DNA from: Bacteroidales bacterium
GTDB taxonomy: Bacteria > Bacteroidota > Bacteroidia > Bacteroidales > F082
Length of the DNA stretch: 50,715 nucleotides
Direction of reading: 5' to 3'
NCBI GenBank assembly: GCA_024689285.1
Contig: JAILDR010000068.1
Coordinates: forward strand, 1 to 50,715
In this document: in pieces, positions 1-6,879 of the stretch
How positions within the stretch are numbered: the stretch's first letter is position 1
How the letters are laid out: each line of letters begins with the position of its first letter
Program-made: the position numbers and the translations under genes
Notes under the pieces: model-generated
Told to the model about the DNA's origin: nothing
Database searches by the model: none
What the model saw: the letters and a program-made list of their open reading frames with translations, nothing else

Positions 1-315
1 CTGCACGTCAACGTGAAGCCCAAGTACACCGACATCGTGTTTCTCAACAGCAGAGGCACGGGCCTCACCCGACAGATGGTCTTCCTCATCGTGAAAGACC
101 TGGCCGAGCGCAACGGCATCACCAAGACCATCAGTCCGCACACCTTCCGCCACAGCTTCGCCACCCATCTCTTGGAAGGCGGCGCCAACCTGCTGGCCGT
201 CCAGCAGATGCTCGGTCACGCCAGCGTGAGCACCACCGAAATCTACACCCACATCTCCGACGAACTCTTGCGCGACACCATGGTGCAGTTCCATCCGCGG
301 TTTAAGGGGAGATAG
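1..315 (+). CDS. Tyrosine recombinase, XerD-type, C-terminal part (5' truncated by window)
   Basis: The frame is open from the first base, so the gene begins outside the window; about 104 residues remain. The catalytic half of a tyrosine recombinase is clear: the HTFRHSFATHLLEGG stretch carries the His-x-x-Arg pair, LGHASVSTTEIYTH carries the next His and the nucleophilic Tyr in a XerC/XerD-like arrangement, and the tail is short. XerD with XerC resolves chromosome dimers at dif, cutting and rejoining DNA through a phosphotyrosine bond. The length and ending suggest the housekeeping XerD rather than a phage or transposon integrase, but the missing N-terminal domain prevents certainty. The next gene lies on the opposite strand. 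Confidence 0.85.
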   Translation: MHVNVKPKYTDIVFLNSRGTGLTRQMVFLIVKDLAERNGITKTISPHTFRHSFATHLLEGGANLLAVQQMLGHASVSTTEIYTHISDELLRDTMVQFHPRFKGR

Positions 316-501
316 GGAAAGAAAACGAAAAACATCACACATCCCCCATCGGATTATTGGTGCAAATATAACACTTTTCAGTGAAAATCCGCCTTTTATA
401 GACTTCTTTTTTTGGACATTATTCAAAGTTATTCTTCATAGAGCAAATTGCAAATTGACGATTGACGATTGACGTTTTTCTTTTGAAGAGTTCCAAAGAA
501 A

Positions 502-532
502 AAGCGCCTCCGGATTTTACTCTGGGGGCGCT
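502..532 (-). terminator. Intrinsic terminator of the smalltalk gene
   Basis: AAGCGCC and GGCGCTT arms form a GC-rich hairpin around a 12-nt loop. On the minus strand the stem is followed by a T-rich run (TTTCTTT). It sits just behind the stop of the small gene at 548. Confidence 0.6.
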
Positions 533-547
533 TGCTGTTTTGTGGGC

Positions 548-670
548 TTAGATGAAGAAAGGTCCGTGGCCCATGCAGCTCGTGGTGGTGATGGCCGTCA
601 CGAAGGCCGTCAGAGCGGCTACGATGACTTTGACCACGATTTCGATGATGTTTTTCTTTTTGTTGTCCAT
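548..670 (-). CDS. Smalltalk-like micro-protein
   Basis: This 40-residue protein starts at the ATG at 670 (MDNKKKN). A longer frame upstream runs through tandem repeats and is unlikely to be coding. The layout is a short lysine-rich head, a single hydrophobic helix (IIEIVVKVIVAALTAFVTAI), then TTTSC and a short tail. It matches the Bacteroidales proteins named smalltalk, which are 30-40 residues, have one helix, and often lie near DUF6266, HU-like DNA-binding or amidase genes. A DUF6266 gene is indeed next door on the same strand. The function of the family is unknown. The cysteine after the helix could be a lipobox, which would make it a tiny lipoprotein. Confidence 0.6.
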   Translation of the reverse strand: MDNKKKNIIEIVVKVIVAALTAFVTAITTTSCMGHGPFFI

Positions 671-675
671 GATGT

Positions 676-1128
676 TTGATTGTTGAATTGTTGATTGTTG
701 AATTGTTGAATTGTTGCCTGCCGGACGTGGAGCCTTGTCGTCGCTTTGCGCTTCCCCCTCTGAGAGGGGGTGCCCGAAGGGCGGGGGAGTCAATCAGCCG
801 CTTTGCGCCGGACAGCCGCTTTGCGCCGGACAGCCGCTTTGCGTCATTGCGAGGCACGAAGCAATCCATTTTAGTCGTCCGTTCTGCCGCTTTGCGTCAT
901 TGCTAACGAAGTGAAGCAATCCAGGGGTGTGGCTTCATGTCAGGATTCAAGTCGAAAGTTTTGCATTTAGCTTCATGCCTGGATTGCTTCGTCGTTCCTC
1001 CTCGCAAATCGTCAGATTCGACGATACGAAGTGAGTCAATGACGCGAAGCGAGTCAGAGGTTCAGCGATTTCAGCGGATTAACTTCGTTGAATGCTACGC
1101 ATTTCTGCGTGAGACAAATTCCACGTGA
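676..1128. repeat. Repeat-rich intergenic block
   Basis: From 676 to 716 a TTGTTGAATTG-type motif is repeated in tandem. From about 797 three near-identical copies of GCCGCTTTGCGCCGGACA follow, leading into GTCATTGCGAGGCACGAAGC and a second variant near 890. At 979-1007 lies an inverted form whose 29 bases exactly match, in reverse complement, 13433-13461. The end (about 1058-1125) shares GGTTCAGCGATTTC and TTTCTGCGTGAGA words with 13533-13605. Open frames across the block are made of repeats and are not credible genes. Confidence 0.8.
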
Positions 1129-1132
1129 GTCC

Positions 1133-2143
1133 TTACTCGGTGGTGCCGCCGTTGTCGCCGCTGCTCTTGGTGAAGGTCTTGGAGGCGACTGAGCTGCTCA
1201 CGCCGTCCTTGATGGCGATGGCCTTCACAGTGGTGGTGGCGCTGAGGGTGAAGGGCTCGGTGTAGAGCGTGCTTTCAGCGGTGGGCGTGCTGCCGTCGGT
1301 GGTGTAGTAGGCGCGTGCGCCTTCAGGCTCGGTGAGGGTCACCTGGGTGGTGTCGGCGAAGGGCGTGGTGCCGCTGATGGTGGGTGCCGTCACGGTTTGC
1401 GTTTCGTTGCCGGTGTTGCCGGAGCCACTGTTGCCTGAACCACTGTTGCCGGAGTTGCCTGAGCCGCTGTTGTTGCCTGAGTTGCCGCTCTCATTTGTGC
1501 CGAAGGCACCGAGATAGGTGGTTTCGGAAGCCAGGCCTTCGTTGAAGGCGGCGGAGCCGATGACGAAGCCGTAGGCATAGACGCGCTTGTTGCCCCACTT
1601 GGCGGGGAGGTTGAGGCTGAGGGCCGTGGTGGTGCTACGTGTGCCGACTGACTCGCAGCGTGCGTCGTGCAGCTCGGGACAGTAGGCGCAGAGATACACA
1701 CGGTCGCTGGCCGACACGCGGCGACCATAGAGGTTGTCGTCAGTGATGCTGACGCTGAGGGCGTTGCCGCTGACGCTGGCCTGACTGAAGTCGACACCAC
1801 GCAGCTTGCCCGACGAGAGCTTCAGCTGCTCGTAGTCGACCACCAGGTTGGCCGCCTCGTCGCCAATCACGGTGTCGATGTTCTCCCTCACGAACAGGCC
1901 GTTCTGGGTGGTGCGCAGGTTGTCGGCCTCGCGGCGGAAGCCTTCGTAGATGGCCTCATACAGCTCGCCGCCGGTGCGGGTGATGAGGGCGAAGCGCGTG
2001 CGCTGAAGCACCTGTCCCTTGGTGTTAGGGTTGGAGGTTTGGGTGAGGGCGCGTTGCACGTTCTTGCCCTTCCAGTTGAAGCCGACCACGTTGCCGAGCT
2101 TCCCGATGAATCCTGAGGTAATACCCCAATTACTTTTTGCCAT
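1133..2143 (-). CDS. DUF6266 family protein with added C-terminal chitobiase-type domain
   Basis: The N-terminal part (residues 1-210) has the DUF6266 signature: [19 protein letters not shown], then [17 protein letters not shown]. This family is confined to Bacteroidetes and has no known function. Residues about 217-250 are a Gly/Ser/Asn linker (repeats of SGSGNSGN). The last 85 residues ([41 protein letters not shown]) look like the immunoglobulin-like domain found at the end of chitobiases and many surface proteins. There is no signal peptide, so export is uncertain. The protein is GC-rich and lies next to a smalltalk gene, a recurring neighbour. The fusion is unusual for DUF6266, which normally ends after the first domain. 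Confidence 0.75.
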   Translation of the reverse strand: MAKSNWGITSGFIGKLGNVVGFNWKGKNVQRALTQTSNPNTKGQVLQRTRFALITRTGGELYEAIYEGFRREADNLRTTQNGLFVRENIDTVIGDEAANLVVDYEQLKLSSGKLRGVDFSQASVSGNALSVSITDDNLYGRRVSASDRVYLCAYCPELHDARCESVGTRSTTTALSLNLPAKWGNKRVYAYGFVIGSAAFNEGLASETTYLGAFGTNESGNSGNNSGSGNSGNSGSGNSGSGNTGNETQTVTAPTISGTTPFADTTQVTLTEPEGARAYYTTDGSTPTAESTLYTEPFTLSATTTVKAIAIKDGVSSSVASKTFTKSSGDNGGTTE

Positions 2144-2225
2144 AATCTTTACATTGTTAAAGGGTTAATACTATTGTTTTTTTGTTCGTGACAGGCCGAC
2201 GAGCTCTTTCCGACCTTTCACGCTG

Positions 2226-2233
2226 CAAAGATA
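2226..2233 (-). promoter_or_regulatory. Minus-7 box TATCTTTG for the DUF6266 gene
   Basis: TATCTTTG on the minus strand, 82 nt before the ATG at 2143, gives a leader of about 75 nt. Confidence 0.55.
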
Positions 2234-2607
2234 CGACATCTTTTCTGCGCCCGGTGTTTTATAGGGTTGCATGTGGTTGCATGCAACCAAGTCCCTGAAA
2301 TCAGGGACGAGCAGAGAGGATGCAGAGAGAAATCAGGGAGCAGGCAGGGGCTGGGGGACATTTCTCGCCCCCTCCGCAAAAAATGTGAAATGTGAAATGT
2401 GAAATTCAAAAAATTTTTCTTGGAGGGGGATTTTTTACAAATTAATTAAAGAATAAGTACATCATATTATTTATTAATAAGGTATACCCTATACCCGGCC
2501 GCGAAAAAACAATGCATTTGACGTTTCACGTTTCACGTTTTTGAGGGCAACTTGAAGTTGCATTGCGATTTCAAGTTCAGAAAAAATGAATATTTGCAAA
2601 ATTCACT
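2234..2607. other. Non-coding spacer with short tandem repeats
   Basis: No credible gene was found. The stretch contains three tandem GTGAAAT units (2382-2405), three TTTCACG units of the opposite sense (2522-2540), a small palindrome GGTATACCCTATACC, and AT-rich sequence. Confidence 0.6.
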
Positions 2608-2799
2608 TTAACCCTTTGGAGCCATGAAGAGGGTTCTTTCGCCAAGGATATATCGTGTACGTTCGTCAGTAGCCTCGTCGGGGGTCAGCCTTAGCCACTC
2701 AACGAGTTCATGGGTTTCGGGAGACACATTGATTTCCACCATTTTTTGTGACAGAAATTCGTCTTCCTCCTTACGTTTGGCCTCTTCCGCCTCGCGGAC
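2608..2799 (-). pseudogene. Decayed gene fragment, C-terminal 63 codons
   Basis: On the minus strand a frame ending at TAA (2608-2610) reads VREAEEAKRKEEDEFLSQKM, then VEINVSPETHELVEWLRLTP and DEATDERTRYILGERTLF. Its composition is that of a real protein: an acidic coiled segment followed by a compact domain. It is cut off on its upstream side by an in-frame stop with no start codon before it; the first Met is internal (2740). No promoter box lies where one would be needed. I read it as the 3' remnant of a gene whose front was lost. Alternatively, a 44-residue protein could start at the internal ATG. I do not recognise the family. Confidence 0.45.
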
Positions 2800-2844
2800 T
2801 TAACAATTTTCACCCAAAAAACATCTCCTATTCGAATAATGACT

Positions 2845-2852
2845 ATATTTGC
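2845..2852 (+). promoter_or_regulatory. Candidate promoter TATATTTG of the hairpin RNA
   Basis: TATATTTG lies about 95 nt before the long hairpin at 2945. A start near 2859 would give a transcript of about 230 nt ending at the T-run at 3083-3088. Confidence 0.4.
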
Positions 2853-2944
2853 ACCCGATAATACAAGTAAAACCAAACCTTATTGAATGACAGAATAAAG
2901 TAAAGGCAATTTCAACATATTGACATAAAAGCGTTTTCGCTTTT

Positions 2945-3088
2945 CTTTGATGATCTGAAACCTAGGAAATTTCGATGCAATGTTCAAGAAAGCAAAATCG
3001 CTTGCGGTTATACCGTGAGCTTTCTTGTTAACATTGCGGGTTTTCCTAGGACCTCGGATCTCAACAAAGAAGTTCGCGGTTCTTTTTT
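2945..3088 (+). ncRNA. Candidate structured RNA: long interrupted hairpin with terminator
   Basis: Two arms pair over about 125 nt. From the outside in, the pairs are CTTTG/CAAAG, GATC/GATC, CCTAGGAAA/TTTTCCTAGG, GCAATGTT/AACATTGC and CAAGAAAGC/GCTTTCTTG, separated by small asymmetric loops, with a GCGGTTATACCGT tip. After the hairpin, AAAGAA (3066-3071) can pair with TTCTTT (3080-3085) and runs into six Ts, an intrinsic-terminator shape. This small stem shares bases with the outermost CTTTG/CAAAG pair, so the two are mutually exclusive. Such a rod with internal loops recalls 6S RNA, but I cannot confirm a family. It could instead be a leader element of the CsgG-like gene that starts 71 nt after the T-run. 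Confidence 0.6.
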
Positions 3089-3159
3089 ATGTCCTTTCAA
3101 AACGCAGAAACACAAAGCAAACAATAACTTATCAAATTAACTAATCAAAACATCAAACC

Positions 3160-4098
3160 ATGAAAAAGCTTTATTTAATCACCTTTTTGCTGATGGCCTT
3201 TGCGATGGCGGCCTCGGCGCAAGACAAGAAAATGAAAATCGCGGTGATGGACTTCAAGGCAGGTGTGGGCGTTAATGCTGACGAGGTGGAAGGCCTCAGC
3301 GACATGCTTATCAACACGCTTTTCGAGACAAAGAAGTTTAGCATCGTTGAACGCTCGCAATTGTATGAAGTACTTAAAGAACAAAATCTTCAGGGAGAAC
3401 TCACGGTGCAACAGTGTGTTAAAGTGGGCCGTATCTTGGGTGTGGAATCCGTTTTGATAGGCACTGTGAATTTCCTTGCTGAGCAGAAGACCCTTGGTGG
3501 CTCAACGATAGGTGAATACAATGTTGATATTCGCGCTGTTGATGTCGAATCAGGCGAAGTGGTGACCACAGCAGGAGGCACAAAAACTTCCGGTTCAACC
3601 TATCGCGCGATGATGGAAAAGATTGCACGACAGTTGGCTGAAAACCTGACGGGAGATGCTATCGAAATCCAACCGGTGGGAGGCTTGATTACCAAAGGAA
3701 GAGATTTTTACTACCTTGATGGAAAACGACTCACGAGCGAACAGTACATGGAACTGATTCAGAATTGCCCCGAGGCTTGGGCGAGTTATGAGAGAGGGCG
3801 CAGACAAATCAAAACGGGAACGATTCTTTTGATATCTATAGCTGGAACTGCTTTAGTCGGTACAGCAATAGGTGCAATTATAGGGGGGGCCGATGGAGGA
3901 GTAGGTGGATTAATGATAGGTGGGATATTTGTTGGTGTCCCTCTAGCTTTAACAGCCGTCCCGTTTTACATTGCAGGCAGCAGCAAAAAGAAAAACGCCT
4001 ACAAGGTTTATAACGAGTATTGTTCCAAGCCTACAGCCTCGCTCAGCTTCGGCCCCGCCACCACGGGAATGGGTGTGGGAATTTATCTGAACTTCTAA
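3160..4098 (+). CDS. CsgG-like exported protein with C-terminal membrane segments
   Basis: 312 residues. A Sec signal peptide (MKKLYLITFLLMAFAMAASA) is followed by KIAVMDFKAGVGV, then SDMLINTLFETKKFSIVERS and GRILGVESVLIGTV, the core pattern of CsgG/curli-assembly-like domains, which form outer-membrane or periplasmic oligomers. Residues about 160-210 (GRDFYYLDGKRLT, ASYERGRRQ) are less conserved. Two Gly-rich hydrophobic segments follow (from TGTILLISIAGTALV and GGLMIGGIFVGVPLAL), unusual for CsgG itself. The end (SLSFGPATTGMGVGIYLNF, final Phe) resembles an outer-membrane beta-strand. It is transcribed alone, between the candidate RNA and a hairpin terminator. The true role is unknown; a secretion-pore role is only inferred from the fold. 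Confidence 0.7.
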   Translation: MKKLYLITFLLMAFAMAASAQDKKMKIAVMDFKAGVGVNADEVEGLSDMLINTLFETKKFSIVERSQLYEVLKEQNLQGELTVQQCVKVGRILGVESVLIGTVNFLAEQKTLGGSTIGEYNVDIRAVDVESGEVVTTAGGTKTSGSTYRAMMEKIARQLAENLTGDAIEIQPVGGLITKGRDFYYLDGKRLTSEQYMELIQNCPEAWASYERGRRQIKTGTILLISIAGTALVGTAIGAIIGGADGGVGGLMIGGIFVGVPLALTAVPFYIAGSSKKKNAYKVYNEYCSKPTASLSFGPATTGMGVGIYLNF

Positions 4099-4130
4099 AG
4101 ACCAAGTGCTTTCGGCAAGTTGATTCCGCT

Positions 4131-4170
4131 GTCCCACTGTCCACCTGTTTCACCCTTAGGACAGTGGGAC
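4131..4170 (+). terminator. Perfect 12-bp inverted repeat behind the CsgG-like gene
   Basis: GTCCCACTGTCC (4131-4142) pairs exactly with GGACAGTGGGAC (4159-4170) around a 16-nt loop. No T-run follows, so termination is not certain. The right arm is also the start of the 169-bp direct repeat; the second copy at 5237 has only the right arm. Confidence 0.5.
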
Positions 4171-4324
4171 ATTTCCAACTTTAACCTAACTTTAGCTTTT
4201 CGCTAATCCAAAAACCACAGAAAAAAATGCGAGATGGACGACCCTCCATCTCGCATTAAAACTAACTCAAAAAACTCGTGGTTACATATTGCAAAAATCT
4301 ACTGCAAAGTAACGGCGATTCAGG
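4156..4324. repeat. Direct repeat, copy 1, left of the PIN toxin-antitoxin pair
   Basis: 169 bp, nearly identical to 5237-5404. It contains a stem (GCGAGATGGA / TCCATCTCGC) and the shared tail GTTACATATTGCAAAAATCT to CGGCGATTCAGG. Its left edge falls inside the loop of an inverted repeat that continues into unique DNA, so this copy appears to sit in its native context. Confidence 0.9.
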
Positions 4325-4383
4325 GAGCCATGAAGAGAGTGGTGGGAAATATCAGTTGGCTGCTGCGCAGCCGCCGAAAGAGG

Positions 4384-4788
4384 TTATTCCTTCATCCAAT
4401 TCTCGATATTCAGTTCGGGGATGCGGCTGAAATGGTCTGTGTTTCCCGTTACGAGGATAAGATCCTCTTCCAAAGCTGTGGCAGCGATAAACATGTCCAT
4501 ATCGCCAATGGGTTTGCCAATGCTCTCAAGTTTCAATCGGATTTCGCCATAACGCCGAAAGCACTTGATGGGATATTGCTCGAAAGACTGTATGATATAA
4601 GATACTTCATCAATGTGTTGCTGCCTGCCCGATTTGATAGCACCGAAATAAAGTTCGGCCAAGGTGATGTCGGATATTTTGCAATTATGCATGCCCACCT
4701 CTCTGAGATGGCGGAGCACCTCTGGCTTTTTCTTCATGTAAGCGATGCAGGTGTCGGTGTCGAGAAGATGTGTGCCGTGTGTCCTCAT
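4384..4788 (-). CDS. PIN-domain (VapC-like) toxin
   Basis: 134 residues from the ATG at 4788; a TTG nine bases upstream overlaps the antitoxin stop and is less likely. PIN-domain acids are visible: D10/D12 (LLDTDTC), E45 (LAELYFGA), D96/D98 (GDMDMFIAATAL) and D118 (TGNTDHF), which would hold Mg2+ in a ribonuclease site. VapC toxins cleave tRNA or rRNA and arrest growth until neutralised by their antitoxin. The start follows the antitoxin stop by 2 nt, and a GGAGG sits about 10 nt upstream inside the antitoxin's end, so translation is coupled. The pair is bracketed by the 169-bp direct repeats at 4156 and 5237, marking it as an inserted cassette. Confidence 0.85.
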   Translation of the reverse strand: MRTHGTHLLDTDTCIAYMKKKPEVLRHLREVGMHNCKISDITLAELYFGAIKSGRQQHIDEVSYIIQSFEQYPIKCFRRYGEIRLKLESIGKPIGDMDMFIAATALEEDLILVTGNTDHFSRIPELNIENWMKE

Positions 4789-4790
4789 CC

Positions 4791-5111
4791 CTACCAAACC
4801 TCCACGTCTCTGACCATTTCAGGCCCTTGTCTTAATGAACTGGCGATTTCTTCGGGAGAAGCGTCGCCGCCCCAGTCGCCGCTGAATTTGGCCAACATGG
4901 CGTCAAGCAGGGCATCGTCCTGCTCTTTCCAAAAAGCATCCAGGCTTTTCTTGATGCTATTATTTGCCGTTGCTGCCTCTTCTTTCTCACGTTCTACCTG
5001 TTCGGTCATCTGCTCAACCAGCCAGAGGCGGTCGGTCAGGCTTAGGCTGTTTAAGAGAGCCAGAATCGCATCCGTAGGGATAGTACTCACCATTGTGTTC
5101 ATATCTTTCAT
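4791..5111 (-). CDS. Antitoxin partner of the PIN toxin
   Basis: 106 residues. The N-terminal half (STIPTDAILALLNSLSLTDR, LWLVEQMTEQVEREKEEA) is helical with alternating hydrophobics, as expected for a DNA-binding or dimerising segment. The C-terminal half is acidic and ends in GPEMVRDVEVW, a plausible toxin-binding tail. I do not see a classical AbrB, ribbon-helix-helix or Phd motif. Assignment rests mainly on position directly upstream of and coupled to the toxin, on size, and on charge. By analogy it probably autoregulates the operon from the promoter at 5126. Confidence 0.65.
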   Translation of the reverse strand: MKDMNTMVSTIPTDAILALLNSLSLTDRLWLVEQMTEQVEREKEEAATANNSIKKSLDAFWKEQDDALLDAMLAKFSGDWGGDASPEEIASSLRQGPEMVRDVEVW

Positions 5112-5125
5112 AGCTTTTTGCGATG

Positions 5126-5133
5126 CAAAGATA
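5126..5133 (-). promoter_or_regulatory. Minus-7 box TATCTTTG for the PIN toxin-antitoxin operon
   Basis: TATCTTTG on the minus strand, 14 nt before the antitoxin ATG, so the mRNA leader is very short. It lies inside the flanking repeats and thus travels with the cassette. Confidence 0.6.
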
Positions 5134-5236
5134 GGCAGAAAATCTGAAACGGCAAGGGGGAGAAAGATTTATATGGGTAAACTATTGCGAAGCTTTATCA
5201 TTGTGTTTGTTCCCATCATCAAGACCTACTACTATT

Positions 5237-5404
5237 TTAGGACAGTGGGACATTTCCAACTTTAACCTAACTTTAGCTTTTCGCTAATCCAAAAACCACA
5301 AAAAAAGTGCGAGATGGACGACCTCTCCATCTCGCACAAAAACTAACTCAAAAACTCGTGGTTACATATTGCAAAAATCTGCTGCAAAGTAACGGCGATT
5401 CAGG
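5237..5404. repeat. Direct repeat, copy 2, right of the PIN toxin-antitoxin pair
   Basis: 168 bp, differing from 4156-4324 by a few substitutions and length changes in A-runs. It includes the stem TGCGAGATGGA / TCCATCTCGCA and begins with GGACAGTGGGAC but lacks that arm's partner. Confidence 0.9.
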
Positions 5405-5488
5405 AAACTGTTAAATCCCCATTCGTGGCGATTTTGCCTCCCGCAGTATCCCAAAGTTTGGCGATGTGGTGAATCAACAGGATTTTAC

Positions 5489-5496
5489 TATCTTTG
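5489..5496 (+). promoter_or_regulatory. Minus-7 box TATCTTTG for the hemerythrin operon
   Basis: TATCTTTG lies 23 nt before the ATG at 5520 and excludes the earlier in-frame GTG at 5466 as a start. Confidence 0.6.
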
Positions 5497-5519
5497 CATC
5501 ATCAAAACGAGAGCTAATC

Positions 5520-6221
5520 ATGGACAACAAAAAGACCGTATTCTCAAGAAAAACCAAGCTTGCAGAGCTGATGACGGCAGACCGCCGGCTGCTGCAGCTG
5601 CTGCCCCGCTTCGGCATCGGACTGGGGTTTGGCGACCGCAACGTCGACCAAATATGCCAGGCGAACCGCGTCGGCACCGACCTCTTCCTGATGATCTGCG
5701 AAATCTACTCCGACGCGGGGTATCATCCCGGCAGGGAAACACTACGGAGCATCGATATGAACGACCTGCTTTCCTACCTCAAAGCCTCTCACCGGTATTA
5801 TCTGGACGAACGGTTTCCGCATATCGAGGAACATCTGCAACACATCATCGACGCCTGCGGACAGAAATACGGCCCGATGCTCAGCCATTTCTATGGCGAA
5901 TACAAGCAAGAGGTGATGCGCCACATCCAATACTACGAGGAAGAAGTGGTGTTCCCTTACATCGAGGCCCTGCTCAAGGGACGGCACACCGACACCTACA
6001 AAATCGACGAGTTTGAACACAACCACACCAACATTCAGGACGTGCTCGACGATATGATGAACATCCTCCTGAAATACCTGCCGGGCGACATCCTGCCCAA
6101 GGAACGCATCGAGATTTCGCTTGACATCATGGAACTCAGCGACGACCTCAACCGCCATTCCCTCATCGAGGAACGCATCCTCATCCCTTACGTCGAACTG
6201 CTTGAAAACACACCGTCATGA
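5520..6221 (+). CDS. Hemerythrin-domain protein of the RIC/ScdA/YtfE type
   Basis: 233 residues from the ATG at 5520. Residues 10-62 correspond to the ScdA N-terminal region, but the usual Cys-Cys pair is missing: FGIGLGFGDRN stands where other members have a GIDFCC-type stretch. The rest is a four-helix hemerythrin bundle with candidate di-iron ligands H91, H101 or H105, H135 with E139-E142 (YYEEEVVFPY), H168 (EFEHNHT) and H213/E217 (RHSLIEERILIPY). Relatives repair iron-sulfur clusters damaged by nitric oxide or peroxide, or sense these gases. The stop overlaps the start of the next gene (ATGA), so it is translationally coupled to a LuxR-type regulator; the pair probably forms one redox or NO-response unit. 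Confidence 0.8.
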   Translation: MDNKKTVFSRKTKLAELMTADRRLLQLLPRFGIGLGFGDRNVDQICQANRVGTDLFLMICEIYSDAGYHPGRETLRSIDMNDLLSYLKASHRYYLDERFPHIEEHLQHIIDACGQKYGPMLSHFYGEYKQEVMRHIQYYEEEVVFPYIEALLKGRHTDTYKIDEFEHNHTNIQDVLDDMMNILLKYLPGDILPKERIEISLDIMELSDDLNRHSLIEERILIPYVELLENTPS

Positions 6222-6805
6222 GAAACCGCGTCATCATCTGCGAAGCCTCCGAAATCATCACCAACGGCCTGGCCGAAATCATCAACAGTATGGCGCAGTT
6301 TGACGTGGTGTTGCGCATCGACAGCCCTGAAAGGCTTTCTGAAAAGATTGTGGCCACTGATGCCAATATGCTGGTTATCAACCCGTCGCTGCTGGGCTAC
6401 GAAGGTAAGGACTTCCTGCTCAAACTCAGCAAGGAATACCCGCATGTCAGCCTCGTAGCGCTGGTGACTTCCTGCCTCGAGCATTCCTCGCTGGCTCCTT
6501 ACGGCGGCATTATCGACATCTACGACTCGAAGCAGAAAATCGTCGGCAAACTGAACGAATGGGTGAACGACAACAACCCGAAAAAGAATGACGACGTTGA
6601 ACTCTCGAAACGCGAGACGGATGTGCTGGTGGCCGTCGCCAAAGGCATGATGAACAAGGAGATTGCCGACCAGATGAACATCTCCATCCACACCGTCATC
6701 TCCCATCGGAAGAACATTACGCGCAAAACCGGCATCAAGTCGGTTTCGGGCCTCACCGTCTATGCGCTGCTGAACAATCTCATCAAAGAGGATGAATTGA
6801 TTTGA
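6218..6805 (+). CDS. LuxR/NarL-type regulator with degenerate receiver domain
   Basis: 195 residues. The N-terminal half folds like a receiver (VIICEASEIITNGLAEIINS, then MLVINPSLLG), but the phospho-acceptor Asp is replaced by Asn (N55) and the acidic pair after strand 1 is reduced to one Glu. Residues about 128-190 are a LuxR helix-turn-helix: LSKRETDVLVAVAKGMMNKE, IADQMNISIHTVISHRKNI, KTGIKSVSGLTVYAL. The protein should bind DNA, but aspartate phosphorylation is unlikely. Control may come through its coupled hemerythrin partner, with which it shares ATGA. No histidine kinase is adjacent. Confidence 0.85.
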   Translation: MRNRVIICEASEIITNGLAEIINSMAQFDVVLRIDSPERLSEKIVATDANMLVINPSLLGYEGKDFLLKLSKEYPHVSLVALVTSCLEHSSLAPYGGIIDIYDSKQKIVGKLNEWVNDNNPKKNDDVELSKRETDVLVAVAKGMMNKEIADQMNISIHTVISHRKNITRKTGIKSVSGLTVYALLNNLIKEDELI

Positions 6806-6855
6806 AAACCGATAATAAATCACGGCTTTTCGCGTTTTCATTACGTGGAATTTAG

Positions 6856-6863
6856 TATTTTTG
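6856..6863 (+). promoter_or_regulatory. Minus-7 box TATTTTTG for the TPR protein
   Basis: TATTTTTG, 16 nt before the ATG at 6880. Confidence 0.55.
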
Positions 6864-6879
6864 TCAAAAATTTCAAAAT

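Noticed and set aside
429..869. Minus-strand open frame of 146 codons
   Set aside because: Its sequence is built from intergenic repeats (repeated AKRLSG words) and overlaps the terminator and smalltalk gene.
4234..5265. Long plus-strand open frame (343 codons) across the toxin-antitoxin region
   Set aside because: It runs antisense to both toxin and antitoxin, starts inside the direct-repeat hairpin, and has no protein-like pattern; the minus-strand genes have motifs and a promoter.
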